DNA from: an uncultured Bacilli bacterium | GTDB lineage: Bacteria; Bacillota_I; Bacilli_A; RF39; UBA660 | NCBI GenBank assembly: GCA_934155645.1 | Contig: CAKPHC010000001.1 | Coordinates: 124,001-188,000, forward strand | DNA: 64,000 nucleotides | Reading direction: 5' to 3' | Shown: positions 49,552 through 58,163 of the stretch, in pieces | Position numbering within the stretch: position 1 is the first letter of the stretch | Layout: the number at the start of each line of letters is the position of its first letter | Notes under the pieces: model-generated | Told to the model about the DNA's origin: nothing | What the model saw: the letters and a program-made list of their open reading frames with translations, nothing else | Databases searched by the model: none | Position numbers and translations under genes: made by a program

Positions 49552-50124
49552 CTACTCTATTTTCATTTTTTTACTAACAATTTTTGATACTATATAACTT
49601 GCTAATAACAATAAAACGACTATACTAACAGTCTTGATATCAGTAATGCTTTCTAATAAACTTCTACCTACAAATCCCCAAAAATATACTATAGACAACT
49701 TTCCTACTAAAATTGCCGTTATATACTTTTTTAACTTCATATTAGTAAATCCACATGCAATATTCACTAAAAAAGCCGGTGTAAAAGGTAATGCAATTAT
49801 TAAAACCAATTTACTGAAATCCATATCTTGTATTTGATTAATTACCTTCTCTATTTTCTTATTACCTTTAATCTTTTTAAGAGCAAAATTGCTAAATTTA
49901 TTAAATATAAAATAAGATAAAATACAACCTGCACAAGTTGCAATCCATGATATTAAGAAACCTACTATATTACCAAAAGCCATCATATTAAATGCAATAA
50001 AGACACCTAAAGGTAATACTGGAATAATTGATTCCAATATAATAATTCCCATTCCAAAAGGTAGACCAAACTGTTGTAAATATGACGTCATTAACTGCAC
50101 AAACGAATCAATGAATTCTGTCAT
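49552..50124 (-). CDS. DedA/TVP38 (VTT-domain) membrane protein
   Basis: A 190-residue polytopic membrane protein with about five segments and the VTT/SNARE-associated pattern: Glu-Ser-Ile-Ile-Pro-Val-Leu-Pro near residue 32, Ala-Phe-Gly-Asn-Ile-Val-Gly, and Ala-Leu-Pro-Phe-Thr-Pro-Ala-Phe-Leu-Val-Asn with a re-entrant hairpin. DedA-family proteins are flippases for undecaprenyl phosphate or other lipids; the exact substrate cannot be told. GGTGATAAAATG start. Ten bases separate it from rmuC. Confidence 0.88.
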   Translation of the reverse strand: MTEFIDSFVQLMTSYLQQFGLPFGMGIIILESIIPVLPLGVFIAFNMMAFGNIVGFLISWIATCAGCILSYFIFNKFSNFALKKIKGNKKIEKVINQIQDMDFSKLVLIIALPFTPAFLVNIACGFTNMKLKKYITAILVGKLSIVYFWGFVGRSLLESITDIKTVSIVVLLLLASYIVSKIVSKKMKIE

Positions 50125-50221
50125 TTTATCACCAAGTACTATTATATTACAGTTTTACTCTTTTTAAAAGACAACAATAAATAATATTTAAATAACTGGC
50201 AACAATATAAAGGGTGATATT

Positions 50222-50731
50222 ATGGAATTATTACTTTTATGTATAAAAATATTTTGTGTAAGAATAATCGATGTATCTTTAGGAACATTTAGAACAATTA
50301 TTACAGTTAAAGGTAAATCTTTATATGCAAGTATTGTTGGATTTATTGAAATATTTGTATGGTTCATCATAGTAAGAGAAGCATTAAATACTGATGTTGA
50401 TAGTATATGGATTGCTATATCATATTCCCTTGGATTTTCAACTGGAACATATATTGGTAGTATCATTTCCAATCGTTTTATAAAATCTACTTTTTCTTTT
50501 GAAATAATCACCTCTAATTATAAAATAGTTGATATTCTAAGAGAAGAAGGATATGCAGTAACGGTCTTAGATGTCAAAGGAAAAGATGATAAAAAAGACA
50601 AATACATGCTTTTACTAGAAATAGACAACAATATGTTAGATGATTTAAAAAGAACAGTTCAAAGGTTAGATAAAGAATCATTTATTATTGTAACCGAGAC
50701 TAAATACGTTCAAAATGGATACTTCAAATAA
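50222..50731 (+). CDS. UPF0316 (YebE-like) membrane protein with DUF2179 domain
   Basis: A 169-residue protein with three N-terminal membrane segments (Arg-Ile-Ile-Asp-Val-Ser-Leu-Gly-Thr-Phe-Arg-Thr in the first) and a C-terminal DUF2179-type cytoplasmic domain (about residues 105-165). Typical of B. subtilis YebE; function unknown, DUF2179 may bind a nucleotide. AGGGTGAT is placed before the ATG. It is divergent from the VTT gene, so the short gap holds both promoters. Confidence 0.88.
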   Translation: MELLLLCIKIFCVRIIDVSLGTFRTIITVKGKSLYASIVGFIEIFVWFIIVREALNTDVDSIWIAISYSLGFSTGTYIGSIISNRFIKSTFSFEIITSNYKIVDILREEGYAVTVLDVKGKDDKKDKYMLLLEIDNNMLDDLKRTVQRLDKESFIIVTETKYVQNGYFK

Positions 50732-50749
50732 AAAGACATATCAGTCTTT
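50730..50749. terminator. Weak bidirectional hairpin
   Basis: Stem AAAGAC/GTCTTT around ATATCA between convergent genes, with A/T-rich flanks; short, so uncertain. Confidence 0.4.
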
Positions 50750-51778
50750 AATTACTTCTGATATGTACCATTCATTAGTTTTATTAATTATTTTACTTTT
50801 ACAATATTTACAGTTCTTATCATAGATAGATATAGCAGCACCACAATTATCGCATTTAGTAGTTTTATCATCGCTTTTAATATAATTATTATTTTTCTTA
50901 AACTTAATCTTAGCACTATTAATTTTTTTCTTTATTTTATTATTCTTCAAAAATAATTTTCTTACTTTAAATCTTACTGTTACATAAACATTATCTTTAT
51001 CTACTACTCTAACAAAATATCCATCATAATCTAAAATATCAAAATCTATTAAATCAATATATTTTTCACTTCCATAATAATAGTTCTTTAATGCTACTTG
51101 AAAATCTTTATAAAAATTTGATTTATCTATTTCTACTCCCCTTTTTCTAGCAAATTCAACCCAATCATATCTGTTAGAATTTTTAATTACACGATAAAAG
51201 AATAAAGGTGTAGCACACATAATGCATGCCATATAAGAAGTGAAAAGTAAAACTGGAAACATAACAATCAAGTATAAAACATATATAGAATGCCAAGCTT
51301 CAGGAAAATCATTATTTAAAATCCCTGCTACAAGAAAAATGATTGCTACTATAAACACTACTACTTTAAACACTGGTTCACGAACAACCTCTTGTAAAAC
51401 AGTTGTTACACTATATTTGCTTGTTTTATAATCCACATTAAAAGCACTATTACAAAAAGGACACTCATCAAAAAATTCACTATATTTAGCTGTATATCCA
51501 CAATTTGGACACTCAAACATTTCATCAGTATTTTTATTAAGAATAAAAGTATATTTAGTATTTTTATCAAAGTCCTTTGAAGTATATACAAGTTTATTGT
51601 TCAAATAATACTCTTTCTTACTTCTATAAGCATTAAGAACATTATCATTTTTTATACCATCAGAAGACCTTACAAAAGTTTTATTCATTTTTTCATTTTG
51701 ATATACAAAATAATCATTAATTACAAGATTTCTATTTTTAAGTCGATTCAAATGACTTCTTTCACTTACTGGTATCAT
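50741..51778 (-). CDS. Membrane protein with two zinc ribbons
   Basis: A 345-residue protein with a zinc ribbon Cys-Pro-Asn-Cys ... Cys-Pro-Phe-Cys (Cys90/93/106/109), two membrane segments (about 143-200), a soluble region that could be Tim44-like (about 205-290) and a C-terminal ribbon Cys-Asp-Asn-Cys ... Cys-Lys-Tyr-Cys (about 315-335). The Tim44 likeness is by pattern only. SD AGGTTAAG precedes the ATG. Function unknown. Confidence 0.7.
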   Translation of the reverse strand: MIPVSERSHLNRLKNRNLVINDYFVYQNEKMNKTFVRSSDGIKNDNVLNAYRSKKEYYLNNKLVYTSKDFDKNTKYTFILNKNTDEMFECPNCGYTAKYSEFFDECPFCNSAFNVDYKTSKYSVTTVLQEVVREPVFKVVVFIVAIIFLVAGILNNDFPEAWHSIYVLYLIVMFPVLLFTSYMACIMCATPLFFYRVIKNSNRYDWVEFARKRGVEIDKSNFYKDFQVALKNYYYGSEKYIDLIDFDILDYDGYFVRVVDKDNVYVTVRFKVRKLFLKNNKIKKKINSAKIKFKKNNNYIKSDDKTTKCDNCGAAISIYDKNCKYCKSKIINKTNEWYISEVIKD

Positions 51779-51867
51779 ATCTTAACCTACTTTCACTTTT
51801 ATTATAACATATCATTTGCTAAAACAACATTTTTATAGTACAATGAATAAAGTTTTAGGAGGTTTAT

Positions 51868-53457
51868 ATGATACAAGTTAATAATGTAACTCTAACATTT
51901 GGAAAAAGAACTCTTTTTGAAGATGTTAATATTAAATTTACTCCTGGTAATTGTTATGGACTAATAGGAGCTAACGGAGCTGGTAAAAGTACTTTTTTAA
52001 AACTTTTATCTGGTGAAATTGAAACAACCCATGGAGACATTGTAATTACTAAAGGCGAAAGGATGGCTGTATTAAAGCAGGACCACTATGCTTATGATAA
52101 TGAAAAAGTAATGGATGTTGTTATTATGGGGAATGCTAGACTTTATCAAATAATGAAAGAAAAAGAGGAATTATATTCTCATACAGAATTTACTGATGCT
52201 GACGGAATTAGATTAGGTAATTTAGAAGCAGAATTCGCCGAATTAAATGGATGGGAAGCCGAAAGTGAAGCAAGTGAACTTCTTAATAATTTAGGTGTTG
52301 AAGAAAAATTCCACTATGAATTAATGAAAGATATACCTAATAATCAAAAAGTAAAAGTATTACTTGCACAAGCATTATTTGGTAACCCTGATATTTTGTT
52401 ATTAGACGAACCTACCAACAACTTAGATATTGATGCAATTAATTGGCTAGAAGAATTTTTAATTAATTTTGAAAATACTGTTATCGTTGTATCACATGAC
52501 CGACACTTTTTAAATAAAGTGTGCACTCATATAGCAGATATAGATTATGGAAAAATAAAATTATATATAGGTAACTACGATTTCTGGTATGAATCAAGTC
52601 AATTGGCACTTAAACAAATGAAAGAATCAAATAAAAAGAAAGAAGAAAAGATAAAAGAACTACAAGCTTTTATTGCAAGGTTCTCTGCTAACGCTTCTAA
52701 ATCACGTCAGGCAACATCTAGAAAAAAGATACTTGAAAAAATTGAATTAGATGAAATAATACCTTCTTCTAGAAAATATCCTTTTATTGACTTTAAACCT
52801 GAACGTCCTAGTGGAAAAGAAATATTAATGGTTACTAAATTAAATAAAACTATAGATGGTAAAAAAGTATTAAACAATGTTAGTTTTACAGTTCAAAAAG
52901 GCGATAAAATTGCTTTCGTTGGAAGTAATGATATTGCTAAAACTACTTTATTTAAAATACTTATGGGAGAACTAGAAGCCGATAGTGGACATGTTACTTG
53001 GGGTAAAACTATCACTCCATCATATTATCCACAAGATAATTCTAAGTACTTTGTAAAAGATGAAAATATCATGGAATGGATTGGAAGCTTTTATAATATA
53101 GATGATGAAACTATTCTACGCGGATTCCTAGGTAGAATGCTATTCTCTGGTGATGACGTCTATAAAAAAGTTCCAGTTTTATCTGGTGGAGAACGAGCAA
53201 GATGTATGTTTTCTAAATGTATGTTAGAACAAGGTAACTTCTTAATATTAGATGAGCCTACTAACCATTTAGACCTAGAAAGTATAACTTCGTTAAATAA
53301 CGGACTTATTAAATACCCTGGTGAATTAATTTTCTCATCTCATGACCACCAGTTTACTGAAACTATTGCTAATAGAATTATTGAATTAACTGATGGTGGA
53401 TTTATTGATAGAAAAACTACATATGATGAATATCTTAAGGAAAGAAGCAAGAAGTAG
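51868..53457 (+). CDS. ABC-F family ATPase (YkpA/YbiT-like)
   Basis: A 529-residue cytoplasmic protein with two ABC domains and no membrane part; ABC-F proteins act on ribosomes. Domain 1 Walker A Gly-Ala-Asn-Gly-Ala-Gly-Lys-Ser-Thr (about 34) and Walker B Leu-Leu-Leu-Asp-Glu-Pro-Thr-Asn-Asn-Leu-Asp. Domain 2 Walker A reads Gly-Ser-Asn-Asp-Ile-Ala-Lys-Thr-Thr, lacking the second Gly of the consensus, followed by Leu-Ser-Gly-Gly-Glu-Arg-Ala-Arg and Leu-Asp-Glu-Pro-Thr-Asn-His-Leu-Asp. The altered second Walker A is typical of the YkpA/YbiT branch as I remember it. AGGAGG precedes the ATG; terminator follows. Confidence 0.9.
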   Translation: MIQVNNVTLTFGKRTLFEDVNIKFTPGNCYGLIGANGAGKSTFLKLLSGEIETTHGDIVITKGERMAVLKQDHYAYDNEKVMDVVIMGNARLYQIMKEKEELYSHTEFTDADGIRLGNLEAEFAELNGWEAESEASELLNNLGVEEKFHYELMKDIPNNQKVKVLLAQALFGNPDILLLDEPTNNLDIDAINWLEEFLINFENTVIVVSHDRHFLNKVCTHIADIDYGKIKLYIGNYDFWYESSQLALKQMKESNKKKEEKIKELQAFIARFSANASKSRQATSRKKILEKIELDEIIPSSRKYPFIDFKPERPSGKEILMVTKLNKTIDGKKVLNNVSFTVQKGDKIAFVGSNDIAKTTLFKILMGELEADSGHVTWGKTITPSYYPQDNSKYFVKDENIMEWIGSFYNIDDETILRGFLGRMLFSGDDVYKKVPVLSGGERARCMFSKCMLEQGNFLILDEPTNHLDLESITSLNNGLIKYPGELIFSSHDHQFTETIANRIIELTDGGFIDRKTTYDEYLKERSKK

Positions 53458-53468
53458 CTTCTTTTTTT
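53443..53468 (+). terminator. Terminator of the ABC-F gene
   Basis: Stem AGAAGC/GCTTCT with loop AAGAAGTA and seven T, overlapping the stop codon. Confidence 0.85.
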
Positions 53469-53513
53469 AACACTTTTAGCAAAGACGCATATAATACTAT
53501 GGAGGTATACACT

Positions 53514-53801
53514 ATGTCTAATGATATAACTACAACAGAATTAAAAAGATTAATTCCAAGAGTAAAAATAATCGATATACGTGATAATTACCAATTTAAT
53601 TTAGGAAGTATTCCAACTTCCATTAATATTCCTAAAAACTTTCTGCTTACTAATCCTGATACATATCTAAAAAAAGATGATACCTATTACATATATTGTG
53701 AATATGGTAACACAAGTAAAAAAGTATCTAATGTTCTAAATAGTCTTGGATATAATACCATAAATGTACTAGGAGGATTTAGCGAGTATAAATTAAAATA
53801 A
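53514..53801 (+). CDS. Rhodanese-like domain protein
   Basis: A 95-residue single-domain sulfurtransferase-type protein with active-site loop Cys-Glu-Tyr-Gly-Asn-Thr-Ser (catalytic Cys) after Tyr-Ile-Tyr, and Val-Leu-Gly-Gly-Phe near the C-terminus. Likely a persulfide carrier. An upstream ATG (53499) lacks an SD; GGAGG points to the ATG at 53514. Confidence 0.88.
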   Translation: MSNDITTTELKRLIPRVKIIDIRDNYQFNLGSIPTSINIPKNFLLTNPDTYLKKDDTYYIYCEYGNTSKKVSNVLNSLGYNTINVLGGFSEYKLK

Positions 53802-53824
53802 AAAGCCACAACGGCTTTTTATTT
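53796..53824 (+). terminator. Bidirectional terminator between rhodanese gene and feoB
   Basis: Stem AAAAGCC/GGCTTTT, loop ACAAC, flanked by A- and T-rich tracts, serving both convergent genes. Confidence 0.9.
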
Positions 53825-55899
53825 TATATTAAATTCATAATTAAATTAAATACAAAGCATATAACTATTCCACATAAAGTAGGAACTAATATCGATATAA
53901 AAGTCCACTTATTAGATTTAGTTTCTTTTTTTATTGTTAAACAAGTTGTTGAACAAGGCCAATGCATAAGTGAAAATAACATAACTGATATTGCAGTAGT
54001 TATAGTCCAACCATTATCAATAAGCAATGTCTTTAAATCATTTAAATTACTATAATCAGTCAAAGTACCCGTTGCCATATATGCCATTATTATAATAGGA
54101 ATTACTATTTCATTAGCAGGAAATCCTAGAATAAATGCTAGAAGTATTACTCCATCCATCCCTAAAAGTGTAGCAAATGGGTCAAGAAAATTAGAAGTAT
54201 AATTAAGTAATGATATATTACCTATTTTGATATTGGCCATAATCCAAATAACAAGTCCAGCTGGTATAGCAATAGATACTGCTCTACCTAACACAAATAA
54301 AGTTCGGTCAAGGATAGACCTTACAATAACTTTTCCCACTTGAGGCTTTCTATAAGGTGGAAGTTCTAAAGTAAATGATGAAGGTACACCTTTTAATAAA
54401 GTTTTAGATAATACCTTTGAAACAACGAACGTCATAAAAATTCCAAAGAGAATAACTCCCATCAAAATAATAACACTTAATACTGAACCGCCCTTATTAA
54501 CCCCAACTAGAAACATTGTTATAATTGCAATTAAAGTAGGAAATCTACCATTACAAGGTACAAAACTATTAGTAATAATTGCAATTAATCGTTCCCTTGG
54601 TGAATCAATAATTCTAGCTCCACATACTCCTACTGCATTACATCCAAATCCCATGGCCATAGTAAGTGCCTGTTTACCACAAGAAGAACATTTCTTAAAC
54701 ACTTTATCAACATTAAAAGCTATTCTAGGTAAATATCCTAAATCCTCAAGCAGAGTAAAAAGCGGAAAAAATATCATCATTGGAGGCAACATTACTGAAA
54801 CAACCCACGCTAAAGTTCTATATATTCCATGAATTAACATATCACTTATAACACTTGGCATAAATGAAGAGCAAAAATTAAATAAGTTATCCTCAATGCT
54901 AAAGAATACTTTATTTAAAAAAGATGATGGATAATTAGCTCCTTCTATAGTTAACCAAAATATTAAACCAAACATCAATAACATAATTGGTATACCAGTA
55001 ATTTTATTAGTAACTATCTTATCCACAAGTCTATCCTTTTTATTGTAGTCATTTTTACCATAAAAAGTAACACTCTTACTTATATCTTCAGCTAAATTAT
55101 TAATAGATTCTACTATGATATCCTCAATTTCTGTTATTAAAACATCATTTTCTAAAAGATATTTTTTTGCTTCATTTATACTTCTTATAACATCACTATC
55201 TAAAAGTGAATCACCCAAATAATTGCTTATTGAATCAACTAGCAATTCATCTTCTTTTAATAAATTAATTGCAACCCATCTAGAATTAAGCCTGTGATTA
55301 ACCCTCTTTTCTATTTTCTTTTCTATTATAGAAATTGCATGTTCAACTACAGCTGGATATTTAACTTTTACAATCTTTTTATTATTACCTTGATATTCAT
55401 CAATTACTTTCGCTAGGGTATCTAATCCTTTACCACTTCTAGCACTAGTACCAACTACTTCTACTCCAAGAAGACTAGATAATTTTGCTAAATCAATATT
55501 AATCCCCTTTTTCTTTGCTTCATCCATTAAATTAACGCACACTATGATATCTTTTGTGATTTCAGTAACTTGTAAAACCAAATTTAAATTTCGCATCAAT
55601 GAACAAGCATCACATACTAATACTGTCAAATCGCTATTACCAAAACAAATGAAATCCCTTGCTACAACTTCCTCTTCAGAATGAGCTAAAATCGAATAAA
55701 TACCAGGCAAATCATATATTTTATGAACCCTATCTTTATATTTAAACATCCCAGTAGCGTTACTAACTGTTTTTCCAGGCCAATTACCTGTATGTTGATT
55801 CAATCCTGTGAAAGCATTAAAAACTGTACTTTTACCAACATTGGGATTACCTGCCAATGCAATAATTTTATCTATTTTATTATTACTTGTATTTTTCAT
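53824..55899 (-). CDS. feoB: Ferrous iron transporter FeoB
   Basis: A 691-residue Fe2+ permease. The N-terminal G domain has Gly-Asn-Pro-Asn-Val-Gly-Lys-Ser-Thr (G1, about 17), Asp-Leu-Pro-Gly (G3) and Asn-Leu-Met-Asp (G4), followed by a GDI-like helical part and 8-10 membrane segments with two Gate domains, including Gly-Phe-Gly-Cys-Asn-Ala-Val-Gly. The start lies one base after the feoA stop, in an operon with feoA. Regulated probably by the divergent DtxR-type protein. Confidence 0.97.
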   Translation of the reverse strand: MKNTSNNKIDKIIALAGNPNVGKSTVFNAFTGLNQHTGNWPGKTVSNATGMFKYKDRVHKIYDLPGIYSILAHSEEEVVARDFICFGNSDLTVLVCDACSLMRNLNLVLQVTEITKDIIVCVNLMDEAKKKGINIDLAKLSSLLGVEVVGTSARSGKGLDTLAKVIDEYQGNNKKIVKVKYPAVVEHAISIIEKKIEKRVNHRLNSRWVAINLLKEDELLVDSISNYLGDSLLDSDVIRSINEAKKYLLENDVLITEIEDIIVESINNLAEDISKSVTFYGKNDYNKKDRLVDKIVTNKITGIPIMLLMFGLIFWLTIEGANYPSSFLNKVFFSIEDNLFNFCSSFMPSVISDMLIHGIYRTLAWVVSVMLPPMMIFFPLFTLLEDLGYLPRIAFNVDKVFKKCSSCGKQALTMAMGFGCNAVGVCGARIIDSPRERLIAIITNSFVPCNGRFPTLIAIITMFLVGVNKGGSVLSVIILMGVILFGIFMTFVVSKVLSKTLLKGVPSSFTLELPPYRKPQVGKVIVRSILDRTLFVLGRAVSIAIPAGLVIWIMANIKIGNISLLNYTSNFLDPFATLLGMDGVILLAFILGFPANEIVIPIIIMAYMATGTLTDYSNLNDLKTLLIDNGWTITTAISVMLFSLMHWPCSTTCLTIKKETKSNKWTFISILVPTLCGIVICFVFNLIMNLI

Positions 55900-55900
55900 G

Positions 55901-56134
55901 CTAAATCTCCTCTACCAGAATTTTTTTAGCATCATCATCTCTTATAGCAATAAGTGCTCCTCTTATCATATATGCAATTAAATTACCACCAGGATTAACA
56001 AGTGCACACTCTACCTCAGTTCCTTTAGTAAGTCCTATATCCAACAACCTTCTTCTAATGCTACCACACGATTCTACCTTTTGTACTACCGCTCTACTTC
56101 CTAACGGAATATCATATAAACTTTTATTTTTCAT
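55901..56134 (-). CDS. feoA: FeoA SH3-like protein
   Basis: A 77-residue protein with the FeoA pattern Ile-Pro-Leu-Gly-Ser-Arg-Ala-Val-Val, Arg-Arg-Leu-Leu-Asp-Ile-Gly-Leu-Thr-Lys-Gly-Thr-Glu and Ile-Ala-Ile-Arg-Asp-Asp-Asp-Ala. It assists FeoB. GGAGATG lies before the ATG, with a candidate metal-regulator operator in the gap upstream. Confidence 0.95.
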   Translation of the reverse strand: MKNKSLYDIPLGSRAVVQKVESCGSIRRRLLDIGLTKGTEVECALVNPGGNLIAYMIRGALIAIRDDDAKKILVEEI

Positions 56135-56157
56135 AAAAAAAACATCTCCTACATATA

Positions 56158-56185
56158 TTAGGTTAGAAAGTTTCCCTTATCTAAC
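56158..56185. promoter_or_regulatory. Candidate metal-regulator operator between feoA and the DtxR-type gene
   Basis: TTAGGTTAG (56158-56166) equals one half of the DtxR/IdeR box, and TCTAAC (56180-56185) pairs with GTTAGA across 13 bases. A plausible operator for the divergent DtxR-type protein; half-sites are wider apart than in the classical box. Confidence 0.4.
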
Positions 56186-56227
56186 TCTACTATACTATAT
56201 GTATGAGAATTAAAGGAGAATGGGCAG

Positions 56228-56647
56228 ATGGAAGAAAAATATTATACTTTAACTGGATACAAAATAAAAAATAATTTAGTAATAACTGAAGCTATGGAAG
56301 ATTATATTGAAATGATTTATCGAAACACTATTGATAAAGAAGATATCTCCGTAAAAGATATTTCTACTCTCTTAAATGTCAACCCATCATCTGTATCTAA
56401 AATGATTATTAAATTAAAAAAGATTAATATAGTTAATAGTCAAAAATATGGACATATATCATTAACTGCCAAAGGAAAAAAACTGGGAAGTTTCTATTTA
56501 GAACGTCATAATATATTAACACAATTCTTAAAAACAATTAATAAAGAAAAGTTTAACCTTGAACAAGTAGAAAAAATAGAACACTTCGTTGATAAAGTAA
56601 CTATCAAAAATATTAAAAAAAATTTAAAAAAAGATAATAATTACTAG
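56228..56647 (+). CDS. DtxR/MntR-family metal-dependent repressor
   Basis: A 139-residue protein with an N-terminal winged helix (Glu-Ala-Met-Glu-Asp-Tyr-Ile-Glu-Met-Ile-Tyr, then Ser-Val-Lys-Asp-Ile-Ser-Thr-Leu-Leu-Asn-Val-Asn-Pro-Ser-Ser-Val-Ser-Lys-Met) and a dimerisation/metal region (Leu-Glu-Arg-His-Asn, Val-Glu-Lys-Ile-Glu-His). The SH3-like C-terminal domain is missing, as in MntR. Divergent from feoAB, so it likely controls iron or manganese uptake. AAAGGAG precedes the ATG. Ends overlap the gene at 56644 by 4 bases. Confidence 0.9.
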   Translation: MEEKYYTLTGYKIKNNLVITEAMEDYIEMIYRNTIDKEDISVKDISTLLNVNPSSVSKMIIKLKKINIVNSQKYGHISLTAKGKKLGSFYLERHNILTQFLKTINKEKFNLEQVEKIEHFVDKVTIKNIKKNLKKDNNY

Positions 56648-57330
56648 TTATTATCTCCATTACCTATTATTTTATTGCCACAAAAATCACATTCAATACA
56701 TTCAAATTCATGTATTTTATTTATTGCACCACACTTATCACATTTAATTTTAATTGTTTTCTTCTTTTTAGACGCCTTTTCTTCTTCAACATTATCTAAA
56801 TTATTGTCTTTATATATTATTTTATTACTTTTTTCATCTATTTCAAAAAAACACAAATATCCTTCTTTTTGTAATGAATACAAATCATTTTTTACTGCCC
56901 AAGGTGAAACATTTACTTTCTTTGCTAATTTATTTATTGATGTCTTATTATCAACATTTACATATTCAGCATATATCTTTAGCTTTATCAACATCTTCTT
57001 TAACTTTTTGCAACCTATAAAAATTGATATACACTCAATACTTCCCCATATATATAACCAGAAATGTTCAGGTATGAAATTAATCATATCAAGAGACATG
57101 CCACTATCATATAAATAAATTATTTCTCTTATCTCTGATATCGAATCTATTACAATTATAGAAATTATTAATACTCCTAAAATTATTAATCTTCGATACC
57201 ATGAGTAAATTTCTTTTTTACTGTTCTGCTTTTTTACTACTAAAAAATATACTCCTACCGGTGGAAAAATAATTATTAATAGAAAAATCAAAAACATAGG
57301 AATACTACATATACATTTATTGATTTTCAT
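56644..57330 (-). CDS. Membrane protein with winged-helix-like segment and zinc ribbon
   Basis: A 228-residue protein: two or three hydrophobic segments (about 10-30, 44-62 and 85-105), a helix-turn-helix-like stretch (Thr-Ser-Ile-Asn-Lys-Leu-Ala-Lys-Lys-Val-Asn-Val-Ser-Pro-Trp-Ala-Val) around residue 140 and a C-terminal ribbon Cys-Asp-Lys-Cys ... Cys-Asp-Phe-Cys. The mix suggests a membrane-bound regulator, which is inference. GGGAG favours the ATG at 57330. The end overlaps the convergent DtxR-type gene. Confidence 0.6.
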   Translation of the reverse strand: MKINKCICSIPMFLIFLLIIIFPPVGVYFLVVKKQNSKKEIYSWYRRLIILGVLIISIIVIDSISEIREIIYLYDSGMSLDMINFIPEHFWLYIWGSIECISIFIGCKKLKKMLIKLKIYAEYVNVDNKTSINKLAKKVNVSPWAVKNDLYSLQKEGYLCFFEIDEKSNKIIYKDNNLDNVEEEKASKKKKTIKIKCDKCGAINKIHEFECIECDFCGNKIIGNGDNN

Positions 57331-57345
57331 AATTACTCCCATTAA

Positions 57346-58029
57346 TTAGCAACTGGAATCACATACATCATTTAATACTTTATGAATTAAATCTATATAT
57401 ATATCTAACAATTCATTTTTTTGGTCTTCATTTAATGCTACATAAGGATTAGTTTGAGATGATACTGTATCAACATGAAAACCTACTATTTTACCATCAC
57501 GTACAAATACTACTAATGGAACAAAAATTCTTTTCTCACCAGTTTTAACTTCATTGCCATTTAAATCTTCTAAAACGTACTCATCTAAAATAGAATCTAA
57601 TCTTTCTAATAGTTTTTTATAACCTTCACTACCTTTTTTAGTAGTTTTTAAAGTTCCATCTTCCATAACTTCGATTGTATCACGTTCATCTTTTAAATTC
57701 ATGTAATAAATATCTTTTACATTTAATTCTCCTGCTGCTTCTAATAATACTGGAACAGCATTTCTACACCATGGACAAGAAGGATATCCAAAATAAATAA
57801 TTCCTGTACCATTATCTAATATATCTATTACTTTATCAGCATCAGCATATTTAACAACGTTTTTCTTACTTATTTTAACTTCAGGATTAATATTGTCACC
57901 ATAACCCTTTTCACCATTTAAACTTTCATATTCCTCTTTAAACTTAATTGCATCTGTTTTTTTTGAACCACAACCAGTAACTGTAACAAATAAAAATGCA
58001 ACTAATATCCATAAAAATATTTTCTTCAT
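57346..58029 (-). CDS. Thioredoxin-like lipoprotein
   Basis: A 227-residue protein with a signal peptide and lipobox (Val-Thr-Gly-Cys, Cys20) and a thioredoxin fold with active site Ser-Cys-Pro-Trp-Cys-Arg-Asn (about 92), preceded by Ile-Ile-Tyr-Phe-Gly-Tyr. A cis-Pro candidate follows (Ile-Phe-Val-Pro-Leu-Val-Val). CPWC resembles the bacteriocin-transport accessory protein and glutaredoxin types. It acts outside the membrane, probably as a thiol-disulfide oxidoreductase. The C-terminus Cys-Asp-Ser-Ser-Cys is unusual. ATG at 58029 follows GAGGAG. Confidence 0.85.
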   Translation of the reverse strand: MKKIFLWILVAFLFVTVTGCGSKKTDAIKFKEEYESLNGEKGYGDNINPEVKISKKNVVKYADADKVIDILDNGTGIIYFGYPSCPWCRNAVPVLLEAAGELNVKDIYYMNLKDERDTIEVMEDGTLKTTKKGSEGYKKLLERLDSILDEYVLEDLNGNEVKTGEKRIFVPLVVFVRDGKIVGFHVDTVSSQTNPYVALNEDQKNELLDIYIDLIHKVLNDVCDSSC

Positions 58030-58163
58030 CTGTATTACTTCTCCTCTTCGATAACTGTCTTTATGAAATAAGTATAACATATTTTCAACAAATATATACA
58101 ACAATTAGTATAAAAACTATATTCAGTTTTAAATATAGGCATTTATTTTGTTTTCCAAATATT

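Noticed and set aside
51868..53457. Altered second Walker A in the ABC-F protein as a possible loss of function
   Set aside because: I recall the same pattern in the YkpA/YbiT branch; Walker B and signature motifs are intact.
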